Assembly (NCBI GenBank): GCA_001898165.1
Contig: MKTD01000026.1
Span: 62,001-126,000 of the forward strand
Origin: Bacteroidia bacterium 43-41
GTDB lineage: Bacteria; Bacteroidota; Bacteroidia; Bacteroidales; Dysgonomonadaceae
Direction: 5' to 3'
Length of the DNA: 64,000 bases
The position numbers and the translations under genes are program-made. Positions 36,641 through 45,797 of the stretch are shown here, piece after piece (positions within the stretch are counted from its first letter, which is position 1; each line of letters begins with the position of its first letter). The notes beneath the pieces were generated by a model. It saw only the letters and a program-made list of their open reading frames with translations. It was not told the DNA's origin and ran no database searches.

Positions 36641-37479
36641 TTGTTCGTCAGGATTTTAACAATATCCGAAATTGCCGCTCTTGTATAACTTCCCGGGATC
36701 GAGACCTGGAGGTCGAAATCCTCATCGAGCGTGATACCCGAAAATTCAAGTCCTACGTTCACTCTTCGCTTTGTTGAAGCCAACGCAACATCCATTTTCC
36801 GGGGAAAAGCCTTGCGGGCTTCCATAACAAAATCGTCGTATTTCCAATTCATTGAATAATTATCTTTCGGTTCCGTCAAACAGGTTAATGCAATGCGGTC
36901 GTTGCCGTCGATCGTAAAGCTATACTCTATTCCCGACTCCTTATCAACGGATCTCAGCAGGTAGTGCATATCGGAGACCAGGCCTGTGGAAAACTTTTTG
37001 TAATCGGAATAAATTACATCCGTTTGTCCCGAAACAAATACCTGATTGGTTAAAAGCGATTGCAGCGTTTTATAATCAAATCCCACGGGATAGACTCTTT
37101 TAACGTCTTCGATAGACTCTTTCACATAACGCTTGTTCATCCTGTCCAAGAGGACAAGGCTGTCCCGGTCGGCATATACACGCAACATCTCTACGCCGAA
37201 TAACGGCTGGATAGAGAGCTGAATAGCCTTGTCTTTCACAATCCTGAGGCTTGCTTTGGAGCTCAGCGACTTTGTTCCTGATGAAAGGTTGAGATTGAGC
37301 TTCGATGAAAACGTTTTAAAATTGAACTGATTGTCCAAAATATCGGTAAACAGATCGACATCCACTTTCTCTTCAACAGGCGCAGCAGCAATCATTTGTC
37401 TTTTGGATTTACACGAATGCAACCCCAACACAATAACACTTATACAAAGCAGTGAGATGATATGTTTTCTGAAATTCAT
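36637..37479 (-). CDS. DUF4292 lipoprotein
   Basis: The 280-residue protein has a lipobox (IISLLCISVIVLGLHSC, Cys23) and the DUF4292 body: FNFKTFSSKLNLNLSSG, KAIQLSIQPLFGVEMLRVYADRDSLVLLDRMNKRYV and SIPGSYTRAAISDIV. This fold resembles LolB/LppX-like lipid-binding lipoproteins, so lipoprotein or lipid handling in the outer membrane is plausible (inference). It is tightly coupled to both neighbours by ATGA overlaps: TPR gene upstream (37476-37479) and EnvC downstream. The dut-TPR-DUF4292-envC order is conserved in Bacteroidales. Confidence 0.85.
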   Translation of the reverse strand: MNFRKHIISLLCISVIVLGLHSCKSKRQMIAAAPVEEKVDVDLFTDILDNQFNFKTFSSKLNLNLSSGTKSLSSKASLRIVKDKAIQLSIQPLFGVEMLRVYADRDSLVLLDRMNKRYVKESIEDVKRVYPVGFDYKTLQSLLTNQVFVSGQTDVIYSDYKKFSTGLVSDMHYLLRSVDKESGIEYSFTIDGNDRIALTCLTEPKDNYSMNWKYDDFVMEARKAFPRKMDVALASTKRRVNVGLEFSGITLDEDFDLQVSIPGSYTRAAISDIVKILTNN

Positions 37480-39206
37480 TCTTTTATGTATTCTTTTTTT
37501 CTGATTTTTTTGTTCAATGTTTTAGAGTCACTTCCCAACTCCAGGGCTTTTTTCCATTGCTCCACGGCTTTTTCCTTATCACCCGTCACGGCAAGCACAT
37601 CGCCGTAATGTTCGAGAACCTCAGCCGAATTATCATCCTTTCCGTATTCAATCGCTTTCTCTATATATATTTTCGCCATGGTATATGCTCCCTGTTCAAA
37701 CAAAATCCATCCGTAAGTATCCAGATAGGTAGGGTTTGTAGGTTCAGCCTTGATGGTTATTCCACTCATTTGCTCCGCCTTATCCAAATCCCGCCTCTCT
37801 ATCGATAAATAATAACTGTAATTGTTCAGGACCGGCAGGTTTTGCGGATTCAGCTTTAAGGCTTTTTCATAATTTTCGAAAGCCACCTCGTTGTTTTTCA
37901 GGAAATGGTTGATGTCGCCAATTTGCCCGTAAAAGTCCGACTTGATCAGCGGGCTTTGAAATTCGGCATTTGCCAAACCCTGTTCGTAAACAGTTAACGC
38001 CTCATTGTACTTTTTTTGTTGAAATCTAGCCAATCCCATGTAAAAGTAAAATTGCGGGGCAGTTGGAATATTCTCTATTCCCGCCCGGGTAATTTCGATC
38101 ACTTTATCGAGAGCAAGCGTGTCCGGCAAAGCGATGCGAAGCATTTGCTCGTATCCTGCGGGATCGGTAGGATTATCTTTGGTAAAGATCTCGAACTGCT
38201 CCATCGCTCCTTTTTTGTCTTCCTGCAACAGCAGCACATCGCCATACATCATATTAATACGGGTATTGTTGGGATGTTGCTCAAACATGGATTGAAAAAG
38301 CGGGTTGGCAATTTTTATGTCTTGTTGGCTTTGGCGTAACAGGGCAATGTAACGGGCTAGAAGTTGCAGTTTTGTATCCACTTCCATCTTACTGCTCACG
38401 ATGGCTTTTTGAAGTTCCTCAATAGCCGCCGTTTTATTGTTGGTTTTTTCGTAATAATTCACCATCGAGAGGATTAACGAAGGCTCGTCGGGATCGATCA
38501 ATCTTGCCTGATTGTAATACTCCAATGCCTTTCCCGTCTGGTTGTCTTGTAAATACAAATCACCCATGAGAAGTTTGTATCGGATATTATCGGGATTTTT
38601 GTCGATAACAGACTGAATCTCTTCAAACGCCCGCTCCTTTTTATCCATCATGTTATACAACCGGAACTTATTAAGTGTTATAGCATCGGAAACCCCGGTG
38701 TATTTTTGCAGCAGATCGAGCGACTGGATGGCTTTGTCGAGTTCGCCGTTATCCCCATATACATTAGCAAGATCAAAGTAAAGCTCCACTTTATCGGGAT
38801 AGGTTTTCAGCAAATAGTTGTAGATATCTATAACTTCCTCCTTCAGGTCAAGCTCTTTGCTCAATCCCGCAAGGATCATGTTGTAGTAATAGTTCGTCGG
38901 GTCGTATTTCACCGCTTTGCGAAAATAACCCAACGCCATGTTTTTCTCATTCAACGAACTGTAATAGGCACCCAATTCCATAAGCACGCTGGCATTGGTG
39001 GAGTCAATCGAACAACAGTGTTGGAGCAGATCGAAAGACTCGTCATATTTTCCCTGGGTCTTAGCGTTGACCGCTTCGTAAAAGAAGTAATCGAATTTCC
39101 GCCGGGTTGTTTCATCCAGGATTAGCCCTTTTCCTTGCGAAAAGATACTTGCTGGAAAAAGCACGAGAAAGACGATGGTGCCACTTATGTATTTGTTATA
39201 ATTCAT
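37476..39206 (-). CDS. Exported TPR-repeat protein
   Basis: The 576-residue protein has a signal peptide (YISGTIVFLVLFPASIFSQ) and about twelve tetratricopeptide repeats from residue 40 to 570 (e.g. NASVLMELGAYYSSLNEKNMALGYFRKAVKYDP, VYGDNGELDKAIQSLDLLQ, SEVLEHYGDVLAVTGDKEKAVEQWKKALELG). TPR superhelices bind partner proteins; this one is likely periplasmic or outer-membrane associated and works with the DUF4292 lipoprotein encoded next (overlap of 4 bp). No catalytic domain is seen. The stretch after the last repeat ends with a basic tail (KTLNKKIRKKEYIKE). Confidence 0.88.
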   Translation of the reverse strand: MNYNKYISGTIVFLVLFPASIFSQGKGLILDETTRRKFDYFFYEAVNAKTQGKYDESFDLLQHCCSIDSTNASVLMELGAYYSSLNEKNMALGYFRKAVKYDPTNYYYNMILAGLSKELDLKEEVIDIYNYLLKTYPDKVELYFDLANVYGDNGELDKAIQSLDLLQKYTGVSDAITLNKFRLYNMMDKKERAFEEIQSVIDKNPDNIRYKLLMGDLYLQDNQTGKALEYYNQARLIDPDEPSLILSMVNYYEKTNNKTAAIEELQKAIVSSKMEVDTKLQLLARYIALLRQSQQDIKIANPLFQSMFEQHPNNTRINMMYGDVLLLQEDKKGAMEQFEIFTKDNPTDPAGYEQMLRIALPDTLALDKVIEITRAGIENIPTAPQFYFYMGLARFQQKKYNEALTVYEQGLANAEFQSPLIKSDFYGQIGDINHFLKNNEVAFENYEKALKLNPQNLPVLNNYSYYLSIERRDLDKAEQMSGITIKAEPTNPTYLDTYGWILFEQGAYTMAKIYIEKAIEYGKDDNSAEVLEHYGDVLAVTGDKEKAVEQWKKALELGSDSKTLNKKIRKKEYIKE

Positions 39207-39222
39207 TCTTTTTAATTTGCTA

Positions 39223-39657
39223 TCAATGCTTACCTGTATGCCCGAACCCGCCGGCGCCTCTTTCGGTTTCGTCTAAATCATCCACTTGCAGCCATTCTAC
39301 CCGGGCATGCCGGGCAATTACCATCTGACAGATGCGTTCCCCGTCGTTGATGATAAAATCTTCGTCCGATAAATTCACCAAAATCACCCGAATCTCACCC
39401 CGATAATCAGCATCGATTGTTCCCGGCGAGTTTACAATGGAGATACCGTGCTTAACAGCCAGACCGCTTCTCGGCCGGATCTGCGCCTCATATCCTCCGG
39501 GAAGCTGAATATGAATACCGGTGGGGATAAGCAACCGTTGCAGCGGCCTCAACGTAACCGGTTCATCTATATTGGCACGCAAATCCATGCCGGCAGACAA
39601 AGCCGTGGCGTATCCGGGCAACGGATGTTTCGATTTATTGACAATTTTAACTTGCAT
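39223..39657 (-). CDS. dut: dUTP diphosphatase
   Basis: Dut hydrolyses dUTP to dUMP, limiting uracil in DNA. The 144-residue trimeric-type enzyme shows all five motifs: AGMDLRAN (motif 1), [10 protein letters not shown] (motif 2), [17 protein letters not shown] (motif 3), ERICQMVI (motif 4) and the C-terminal [12 protein letters not shown] (motif 5). It is the first gene of the dut-TPR-DUF4292-envC run, with 16 bp to the next gene. The region upstream to 39853 carries one copy of the interspersed repeat but no clear minus-strand promoter box. Confidence 0.96.
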   Translation of the reverse strand: MQVKIVNKSKHPLPGYATALSAGMDLRANIDEPVTLRPLQRLLIPTGIHIQLPGGYEAQIRPRSGLAVKHGISIVNSPGTIDADYRGEIRVILVNLSDEDFIINDGERICQMVIARHARVEWLQVDDLDETERGAGGFGHTGKH

Positions 39658-39789
39658 AATACCTTAAGGAATAGACAACAAAAACGGGTTTTGTTTAAAT
39701 CTGCGAATTTAGTCATTTATGAGCAAACATTCATCAAATTGATAAAATTTAAGAAAACTGTTTTGAATTTTTTTATACCCTGTTTTATA

Positions 39790-39807
39790 GAAACTGTTTA
39801 AATTTTG
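39790..39807 (+). repeat. Interspersed intergenic repeat, copy 2
   Basis: Contains the exact 16-nt core GAAACTGTTTAAATTT, followed by TG. The same core is found inverted at 50606-50621 and with one change at 9529. Confidence 0.6.
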
Positions 39808-39838
39808 TGATAATTATTTCGTGGAGTAAAAAATTGCA

Positions 39839-39846
39839 TATCTTTG
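39839..39846 (+). promoter_or_regulatory. -7 box of the conserved gene at 39854
   Basis: TATCTTTG, exact TAnnTTTG, only 7 nt before the ATG. With a start site a few bases after the box, the mRNA would have almost no leader. A similar box sits 5 nt before the decayed copy at 47116. Confidence 0.5.
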
Positions 39847-39853
39847 TAACTCT

Positions 39854-40579
39854 ATGAGCCAACAAGACGATTTATTGAAGAATTTACGCCAAACGCTCAG
39901 TGAACAAGGCATAGAGTCGTTTCATGTGCTGGAAGATCTGGTCCCTATTGAAGAACAGATGGAATATTTCCGTTATTTCGACCAGTTGAGGCGAGAGAAC
40001 TCCCCTTTTGTGCGCGATGAAGAGATTGCTATACTTTTTTCTGCCGATGAGACCATTGAACGAAAGAAGAAAAGCTTGTCGAGGCTGGCATCCATACCCG
40101 ATGTTGGTGCGTACCGGGCCATTGAAACCTACCACAGCAGCCCGCTTGAGCCGGAACTATTCAACTGGTCGTCGATGTCATTAGTAGGCAGCCGGATCAT
40201 CTTAAGTTCCGACCTGTCCGGGCAGCAACAGATCTATGTTTCGTCGGGATTGGGCGGGCACGAGAAAAAACTTCGTTTCTTTGGCCTGTTCACCACAAAC
40301 GATCGCCTGCCGCTCACCGATCTGCAAAAAGAGATTGTGGACCGGGAATTTCGTTTTCAGCTTCAGCAAGCCGATGTGGAAATTGAGAAATTCGAAATAA
40401 AAGAGAACTATTTCACCCTGCTGATGCTTTTCCCCCTCGATTCCGATGTCCGCCTGGGCATCAACGCCGCAATAGACGAAATAAATCAATACGGCAACTT
40501 CCTAGACCCGAAGTTTTTATTCACAAACGTGAAAATCCTGTCGGACAGCGAAATAAAGAAGTTACTGGAGAAGAAGTAA
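39854..40579 (+). CDS. Conserved Bacteroidales protein of unknown function (intact copy)
   Basis: I do not recognise a named family for this 241-residue cytoplasmic protein. It has no signal peptide or membrane segment. The N-terminus (MSQQDDLLKNLRQTLSEQG, ESFHVLEDLVPIEEQMEYFRYFDQLRRE) is helical and charged; the middle (AILFSADETIERKKKSLSRLA) contains a basic patch; the C-terminal half is mixed alpha/beta (FRFQLQQADVEIEKFEIKENYFTLLMLFPLDSDVRLGINAAIDEIN). A decayed, internally deleted copy lies at 47116-47334 on the same strand, just beyond the men operon. The start is supported by the promoter box 7 nt upstream. Confidence 0.75.
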   Translation: MSQQDDLLKNLRQTLSEQGIESFHVLEDLVPIEEQMEYFRYFDQLRRENSPFVRDEEIAILFSADETIERKKKSLSRLASIPDVGAYRAIETYHSSPLEPELFNWSSMSLVGSRIILSSDLSGQQQIYVSSGLGGHEKKLRFFGLFTTNDRLPLTDLQKEIVDREFRFQLQQADVEIEKFEIKENYFTLLMLFPLDSDVRLGINAAIDEINQYGNFLDPKFLFTNVKILSDSEIKKLLEKK

Positions 40580-40652
40580 ATTCCACCCTGTTGCCGTTCG
40601 AGACTTATTAACCGATGAGAAATTTTAATGAGCATTATAAAGTTCATGCCAG

Positions 40653-40694
40653 GAAACCGTTTAAATTTGTTTCGTCAGAAATTTAGACAGTTTC
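40653..40694 (+). repeat. Interspersed repeat, copy 3, as an imperfect inverted pair
   Basis: Left arm GAAACCGTTTAAATTT (40653-40668) and right arm AAATTTAGACAGTTTC (40679-40694) form an imperfect hairpin with a 10-nt loop. Both arms are one base away from the core GAAACTGTTTAAATTT (the right arm in inverse orientation). It lies just before the men operon promoter. Confidence 0.6.
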
Positions 40695-40706
40695 TAAAGT
40701 ATTCAC

Positions 40707-40714
40707 TATTTTTG
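40707..40714 (+). promoter_or_regulatory. -7 box of the men operon
   Basis: TATTTTTG, exact TAnnTTTG, 21 nt before the ATG at 40736. TTTA at 40682-40685, inside the repeat, could serve as a weak -33 box with a 21-nt spacer. Confidence 0.45.
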
Positions 40715-40735
40715 CAGGATACAAAAAACAGAAGC

Positions 40736-41149
40736 ATGAACGATAAGACTCAACACCCTTCCAACACCACATACCAAGGCACCCTGATGGATACGCTGGG
40801 CATCACTTTCACCCGGCTGTCACCCGGCCGCACAGAAGCGGTGATGCCGGTAGAGAAGCGGGTATGCCAACCGTTTGGCCTGCTGCATGGAGGCGCCACA
40901 CTGGCTCTTGCCGAATCGGTGGCGGGACAGGGATCACTGATCCTTTGCGAACCCGGCGAGGTGGCGGCCGGCATACAGGTCAGCGGCAACCATGTCTCAT
41001 CGGCAAAAGAGGGGGACACGGTGCACGCTATAGGCACCATCATTCACCAGGGACGCTCCATGCATGTATGGAATGTAGATATCTTCACGTCGGCAGGCAG
41101 GCTGGTTTCAACCGTCCGTGTGACGAACAGCATATTGAAGAGGCGATGA
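40736..41149 (+). CDS. menI: Hotdog-fold thioesterase, likely DHNA-CoA hydrolase (MenI)
   Basis: The 137-residue protein has the PaaI/YbdB-type hotdog motif FGLLHGGATLALAESVAGQGS and the strand GIQVSGNHVSSAKEGDTVHAIGTIIHQGRSMHVWNVDIF. As the first gene of a menaquinone operon it most likely removes CoA from 1,4-dihydroxy-2-naphthoyl-CoA. I chose the ATG at 40736 (MNDKTQHPSNTT); a frame open further upstream would begin within the intergenic repeat. Its stop overlaps the menF start by 4 bases (ATGA). GC content rises sharply from this gene on. Confidence 0.8.
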   Translation: MNDKTQHPSNTTYQGTLMDTLGITFTRLSPGRTEAVMPVEKRVCQPFGLLHGGATLALAESVAGQGSLILCEPGEVAAGIQVSGNHVSSAKEGDTVHAIGTIIHQGRSMHVWNVDIFTSAGRLVSTVRVTNSILKRR

Positions 41150-42219
41150 ACGGGGAGGAGAAACACCTGATCCTGGATGCCCTGATTGAGCGGGATGCAT
41201 GCTTTGCGATATATCGGCTGCCCGATGAGCAGGCTCCCCGCTTTGTGATGCAGGCTGCCGGCACCCCCTCCCTGTTGCATGACATCGAGGAACTGAACGG
41301 GCAACACGGGTTCGTGATCGCCCCCTTCAGGATCACAGCCGCATCACCACTCATAGTGATCCGTCCCGATTGCACCGACCTCTCCGGAGTGGAGAGCTAC
41401 TCCAGAGGCCAAAAACGGGAAAAAGCCGGTGCGGAGAGGCCTGAAAAAGAGAAGAGATCCGACTACAACCTTCTTTTTCAACAGTTTCACAAATCGCTCC
41501 TCAAGGGTGAGGTAAAGAAACTGGTACTGTCAAGAAGCAGAACGATGGAGAGGGAAAGCGCCTTTTCGCCAGGACAATCCTTTTTCAGGGCGGCAGAAAA
41601 GTACCCCCATTCCTTTGTTTATCTGCTGCATACCCCTCAAAGCGGCACCTGGTTAGGGAGCACGCCGGAGATACTGCTGGCAGGCTCGGGAAGCGAATGG
41701 CAAACCGTGGCCCTGGCCGGCACACGATATCCCAATACGGGAAATGTATCGTGGGACGACAAAAATCTCCGCGAACAGCATTTGGTCACTTCCTACATCC
41801 TGAAACAGCTGACCTCCTTTCAGATTGCTCCGGAGATCAACGGTCCATATACCATCAAAGCAGGTAATCTGGCCCATCTGCGGACCGATTTCAGCTTTTC
41901 ACTGCCCGACAAGCCGAAAACAGGCACTCTGCTAAAGGCGCTCCATCCCACTCCCGCAGTATCGGGGCTTCCCAAAGAGAAAGCTTTTCAGTTCATAGCG
42001 GATCATGAAGGGTATAACCGCCGTTATTACACCGGCTTCCTGGGTATGCTGGATCCGTCGGCAGAAACAAATTTGTATGTCAACCTCCGGTGTATGCATA
42101 TCGGGGAAAGTTTGCTCACATTGTTCGCCGGCAGCGGACTACTCGCTTCCTCCACCTGCAGGAATGAATGGGAAGAGACGGAACAGAAGCTCAAAACAAT
42201 GGCAAACATCGTTAAATAA
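41146..42219 (+). CDS. menF: Isochorismate synthase MenF
   Basis: MenF converts chorismate to isochorismate, the entry step of menaquinone synthesis. The 357-residue protein starts at the ATG overlapping the menI stop. Seen: the chorismate-binding core with KLVLSRSRTMER, LLHTPQSGTWLGSTPEILLA, TVALAGTRYPNTGNVSWDDKNLREQH, HLRTDFSFSLPD, and LHPTPAVSGLPKEKAFQFI with EGYNRRYYTGFLGML. These residues build the Mg2+ and chorismate site. A much longer open frame reaching back into menI (40864) is not used. menD starts 10 bp after the stop. Confidence 0.92.
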   Translation: MNGEEKHLILDALIERDACFAIYRLPDEQAPRFVMQAAGTPSLLHDIEELNGQHGFVIAPFRITAASPLIVIRPDCTDLSGVESYSRGQKREKAGAERPEKEKRSDYNLLFQQFHKSLLKGEVKKLVLSRSRTMERESAFSPGQSFFRAAEKYPHSFVYLLHTPQSGTWLGSTPEILLAGSGSEWQTVALAGTRYPNTGNVSWDDKNLREQHLVTSYILKQLTSFQIAPEINGPYTIKAGNLAHLRTDFSFSLPDKPKTGTLLKALHPTPAVSGLPKEKAFQFIADHEGYNRRYYTGFLGMLDPSAETNLYVNLRCMHIGESLLTLFAGSGLLASSTCRNEWEETEQKLKTMANIVK

Positions 42220-42229
42220 GAACAAAGCA

Positions 42230-43930
42230 ATGTATTCAGACAAGAAGAACGTATCACAGCTGGTGGCCCTGCTCAAGGCGCACGGCATCACCCAACTCGT
42301 GCTTTCTCCCGGGTCGCGTAATGCGCCGCTGATCCACTCCTTTGCCACAGACAGCGATTTCACCTGTTACAGCATAGTGGATGAACGGAGTGCCGGCTTC
42401 TTTGCCATAGGAATAATAGAGGCGCGGCAACAGCCGGTGGCGGTATGCTGCACCTCGGGCACTGCCGCCCTGAACCTGGGGCCGGCTGTGGCAGAAGCCT
42501 ATTATCAGCAGCTGCCGCTGCTGGTGATCACCGCCGACCGCCCCCTCGCCTGGACCGGGCAAACAGACGGGCAGACCATTCCCCAAAGCGGTATGTTCGA
42601 AGGGTTGGTACGCCGGTCGGTACACCTACCGGAGGTAAAAGATGAAGAAGAGGAGTGGCACTGCAACCGGCTGATCAATGAGGCGATCCTGAGCCTCGAC
42701 AACGACAGCCGGGGGCCTGCGCATATCAACATCCCCCTCTCCGAACCGCTGTTCACCTTCGATACGGAGAAGCTTCCTACGGTACGGGTGATCCGCCGGC
42801 CAAAACCGATTTTCACCCTGCCGCCGGAAGAGCAGTATGCAACACGCTTCCGCAGTTTCTCCAGGAAAATGATCATCGCAGGGCAATTACCCCCCGGCAA
42901 CAGGCTGGCAAAACTTATGAAAACACTCTCCGGGGAACAGGGCGTAGTGGTACTGGCCGATCAACTCTCCAATATCCCCGCGGGAGAGTACCCCCGTTTT
43001 GATGCGGTACTTCGCACGGCAGGCGAGGAGGGACGCCGGGAGCTGGCCCCCGAACTGGTAATCACGCTTGGCGGACATATTGTCTCCAAGCAGCTGAAGC
43101 AGTTTATCCGCAGGGCTGGCATCAAAGAGCTCTGGCAAATCACTCCGTCGGGAGAGGTGGCCGATACCTTCCAATCGCTCACCGACATCATCCGGTGCGA
43201 TCACTATACCTTCCTGCATCACCTGGCGCAGCTCCCGCCCGAAAAGAAGAAAAATCCGTTCCGGGAGTCCTGGAAAAACGCCTGCGCAGCGGTCACCCTG
43301 CCGGAGGTACCCTTTTCCGATCTGCACGCGACAGGCGCGTTCCTGCGACAATTGCCCGAAGAAGCCGCCCTCCACCTGGCAAACAGCCACGCCGTCTATC
43401 TGGCACAGCTCTTCAGTATTCCCCCCACGGTACACCTTTTCTGTAACCGGGGCACCAACGGTATTGAAGGATCGCTCTCCACGACAGTAGGCTATGCGGC
43501 CGCATCGGAGAAACTCACCTTCCTGCTGACGGGTGACCTGAGCTTCTTCTATGATATGAACGGCCTCTGGAACAAACACCTCTCCCCCAACCTGCGCATT
43601 CTGGTGAACAATAACGGCGGCGGAGGCATCTTCCACACCCTTCCGGGACTCAACGCATCCGAGGCTCTGAATGAGTATATAGCGGCGGCACACAGCACAG
43701 ATGCACGAACCTGGGCCGAACAGCGGGGATTCCTCTGCCTCACGGCCCGCAACGCGGAGGAGCTGCAGCAACAGTTGCCGCTTTTCGTGAACCGCAAGGG
43801 AGACAAGCCTATCCTGCTGGAAGTGTTCACCTCCATGAAGGTAAACACGGAGCAGATAGCATCCTATTATCAACAACAAAAAACAATAGAAAATGACAAA
43901 GAGAGAATGGACAACCATCAGGGAATATGA
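42230..43930 (+). CDS. menD: SEPHCHC synthase MenD
   Basis: MenD is a thiamine-diphosphate enzyme that joins 2-oxoglutarate to isochorismate. The 566-residue protein has the three ThDP-enzyme domains: N-terminal [17 protein letters not shown] and the ThDP-activating glutamate near [51 protein letters not shown], and the C-terminal ThDP-Mg2+ motif [15 protein letters not shown] through [15 protein letters not shown] chose ATG 42230 ([19 protein letters not shown]); an upstream in-frame extension to 42005 lies within menF and is not credible. It overlaps menB by 38 bp. Confidence 0.95.
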   Translation: MYSDKKNVSQLVALLKAHGITQLVLSPGSRNAPLIHSFATDSDFTCYSIVDERSAGFFAIGIIEARQQPVAVCCTSGTAALNLGPAVAEAYYQQLPLLVITADRPLAWTGQTDGQTIPQSGMFEGLVRRSVHLPEVKDEEEEWHCNRLINEAILSLDNDSRGPAHINIPLSEPLFTFDTEKLPTVRVIRRPKPIFTLPPEEQYATRFRSFSRKMIIAGQLPPGNRLAKLMKTLSGEQGVVVLADQLSNIPAGEYPRFDAVLRTAGEEGRRELAPELVITLGGHIVSKQLKQFIRRAGIKELWQITPSGEVADTFQSLTDIIRCDHYTFLHHLAQLPPEKKKNPFRESWKNACAAVTLPEVPFSDLHATGAFLRQLPEEAALHLANSHAVYLAQLFSIPPTVHLFCNRGTNGIEGSLSTTVGYAAASEKLTFLLTGDLSFFYDMNGLWNKHLSPNLRILVNNNGGGGIFHTLPGLNASEALNEYIAAAHSTDARTWAEQRGFLCLTARNAEELQQQLPLFVNRKGDKPILLEVFTSMKVNTEQIASYYQQQKTIENDKERMDNHQGI

Positions 43931-44714
43931 GGATATTCTCTTCGATTACCACAACGGCATCGCACGCATCACAATCAACCGTCCCCGTTACCGCAACGCC
44001 TTCACCCCCACCACCACAGGGGAGATGAGCGATGCACTGCGCATCTGCCGCGAGATGGAGGAGGTCAGCGTAGTCGTCCTCACCGGTGCCGGCGACAAAG
44101 CATTCTGTTCGGGCGGCGACCAGAACGTGAAGGGCAAAGGCGGCTACATCGGCAAGGATGGCGTACCGCGCCTCAATGTGCTGGATGTACAGAAACAGAT
44201 CCGTTCCATCCCCAAACCGGTGATCGCAATGGTGAACGGTTACGCCATCGGCGGAGGGCATGTGCTGCATGTGGTGTGTGACCTGACCATCGCTTCGGAG
44301 AATGCCATTTTTGGACAGACGGGCCCTCGCGTGGGTAGCTTCGATGCCGGCTTTGGCTCCTCCTACCTAGCCCGCATCGTGGGACAGAAGAAAGCGCGCG
44401 AGATATGGTTCCTCTGCCGCCAGTACAGCGCACAGGAAGCACTCGAGATGGGACTGGTGAACAAGGTGGTGCCCTTCGACCGGCTGGAGGACGAGGTGGT
44501 GGAGTGGGCCGAAACGATGATGCAGCACAGCCCCCTGGCACTGCGCATGATCAAAGCGGGACTCAACGCCGAGCTGGACGGGCAGGCGGGCATCCAGGAA
44601 CTGGCGGGCGACGCCACCATGCTCTACTACCTCACCGAAGAGGCGCAGGAAGGCAAGCAGGCTTTCCTGGAGAAGCGGAAGCCCGATTTTAAGAAGTTCC
44701 CCAAACTGCCATAA
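43893..44714 (+). CDS. menB: 1,4-dihydroxy-2-naphthoyl-CoA synthase MenB
   Basis: MenB closes the naphthoquinone ring of o-succinylbenzoyl-CoA. The 273-residue crotonase-fold protein has [28 protein letters not shown], the oxyanion-hole [20 protein letters not shown], the catalytic-site segment [25 protein letters not shown] and the C-terminal [23 protein letters not shown]. The start gives [37 protein letters not shown], as in Bacteroidetes MenB, which requires the 38-bp overlap with menD. menC follows after 12 bp. Confidence 0.96.
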   Translation: MTKREWTTIREYEDILFDYHNGIARITINRPRYRNAFTPTTTGEMSDALRICREMEEVSVVVLTGAGDKAFCSGGDQNVKGKGGYIGKDGVPRLNVLDVQKQIRSIPKPVIAMVNGYAIGGGHVLHVVCDLTIASENAIFGQTGPRVGSFDAGFGSSYLARIVGQKKAREIWFLCRQYSAQEALEMGLVNKVVPFDRLEDEVVEWAETMMQHSPLALRMIKAGLNAELDGQAGIQELAGDATMLYYLTEEAQEGKQAFLEKRKPDFKKFPKLP

Positions 44715-44726
44715 ACCAAAGATATT

Positions 44727-45797
44727 GTGTTCAGAATCGAGATTATCCCCTACAGGCTTCGCTTCAGGAAACCGGCAGGCACCTCGAGAGGGGTTTACCG
44801 CGATCATCCGGTGTGGTATGTGCTGTTCCGCGACAGTGAAGACCCGTCGCACCAAGGCATAGGCGAATGTGCGCCGCTGCAGGACCTCAGCTGCGACTAT
44901 AACGCAAACTATGCCGCAACCCTCGCTGCCTGCTGCAGGATCACGGAGGAGCGGCAACAAGTCGATAGCGACTTGCTGCGCAGCTATCCCTCCATCCTCT
45001 TTGGATTGGAAACCGCCCTGGAACACTACCGGCAACGCTCATGGCAGCTGAGGAACAACCCCTTCAGCCGGGGCGAGTCGGGAATCCCTATCAACGGGCT
45101 GATCTGGATGGGAGAGTACGGCGACATGAAGCAGCAAGCAATCTCCCTGCTGGAAAAGGGGTTCCGCTGCATCAAACTGAAAATCGGAGCCATTGATTTC
45201 GAGCGGGAACTGGAGCTGCTGCACTTTATCCGCAGCCGCCACCCGGCTGGAGAGGTGACTCTTCGCGTAGACGCCAACGGCGCTTTCGGTTATGACGAGG
45301 CACCGAAGAAGCTACGCAGGCTTGCTGAACTGGAACTGCACTCCATCGAACAACCCATCCGGGCAGGGCAATGGCAGGAGATGAGGCAGCTGTGCGCATA
45401 TTCCCCGCTCCCGGTGGCGCTGGATGAAGAACTGATCGGCATTCATGACCCGGATGAAAAGAAAGAGCTGCTGGATACCATCCATCCGCACTACCTCATC
45501 CTGAAACCCACATTACACGGAGGGGTCAGCGGTTGCAGCGAGTGGATCGCGCTGGCCCGCGAGCGGCAGATCAGCTGGTGGATCACCTCCGCCTTAGAGT
45601 CGAACATCGGACTGAACGGCATTGCCCAATGGTGCGCCACCCTGGACAATCCGCTGCCGCAGGGACTGGGTACAGGAACGCTTTACAGCAACAACATCCC
45701 CCTGCCGCTGGAGATCAGGGGTAACAGCCTATGGTTTAACCCGGAAGGAGACTTTCCGGACAAACGGTTGAAAGAATATGAACAGGATTACTGTTGA
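44727..45797 (+). CDS. menC: o-succinylbenzoate synthase MenC
   Basis: MenC dehydrates SHCHC to o-succinylbenzoate. The 356-residue enolase-superfamily protein has IKLKIGAIDFE (KxK acid/base lysines, about residues 150-160), LRVDANGAFGYDEA (metal aspartate), SIEQPIRAG (metal glutamate), VALDEELIG (metal aspartate) and ILKPTLHGG (second lysine). The start codon is GTG (44727), giving (M)FRIEIIPYRLRFRKPAGTSRG. Its 3' end overlaps menE by 20 bp. No menH (SHCHC synthase) is present in this operon. Confidence 0.92.
   Translation: MFRIEIIPYRLRFRKPAGTSRGVYRDHPVWYVLFRDSEDPSHQGIGECAPLQDLSCDYNANYAATLAACCRITEERQQVDSDLLRSYPSILFGLETALEHYRQRSWQLRNNPFSRGESGIPINGLIWMGEYGDMKQQAISLLEKGFRCIKLKIGAIDFERELELLHFIRSRHPAGEVTLRVDANGAFGYDEAPKKLRRLAELELHSIEQPIRAGQWQEMRQLCAYSPLPVALDEELIGIHDPDEKKELLDTIHPHYLILKPTLHGGVSGCSEWIALARERQISWWITSALESNIGLNGIAQWCATLDNPLPQGLGTGTLYSNNIPLPLEIRGNSLWFNPEGDFPDKRLKEYEQDYC

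Noticed and set aside
40864-41145. Upstream extension of menF into menI
   Set aside because: The extra residues are out-of-frame translation of the thioesterase gene. Homology begins at the ATG at 41146 that overlaps the menI stop.
42005-42229. Upstream extension of menD into menF
   Set aside because: The added residues are out-of-frame menF. MenD homology starts at the ATG at 42230.
42887-43918. 343-codon open frame on the minus strand within menD
   Set aside because: GC-rich coding DNA often leaves the opposite strand open. menD on the plus strand has clear family motifs, and the antisense product has none.
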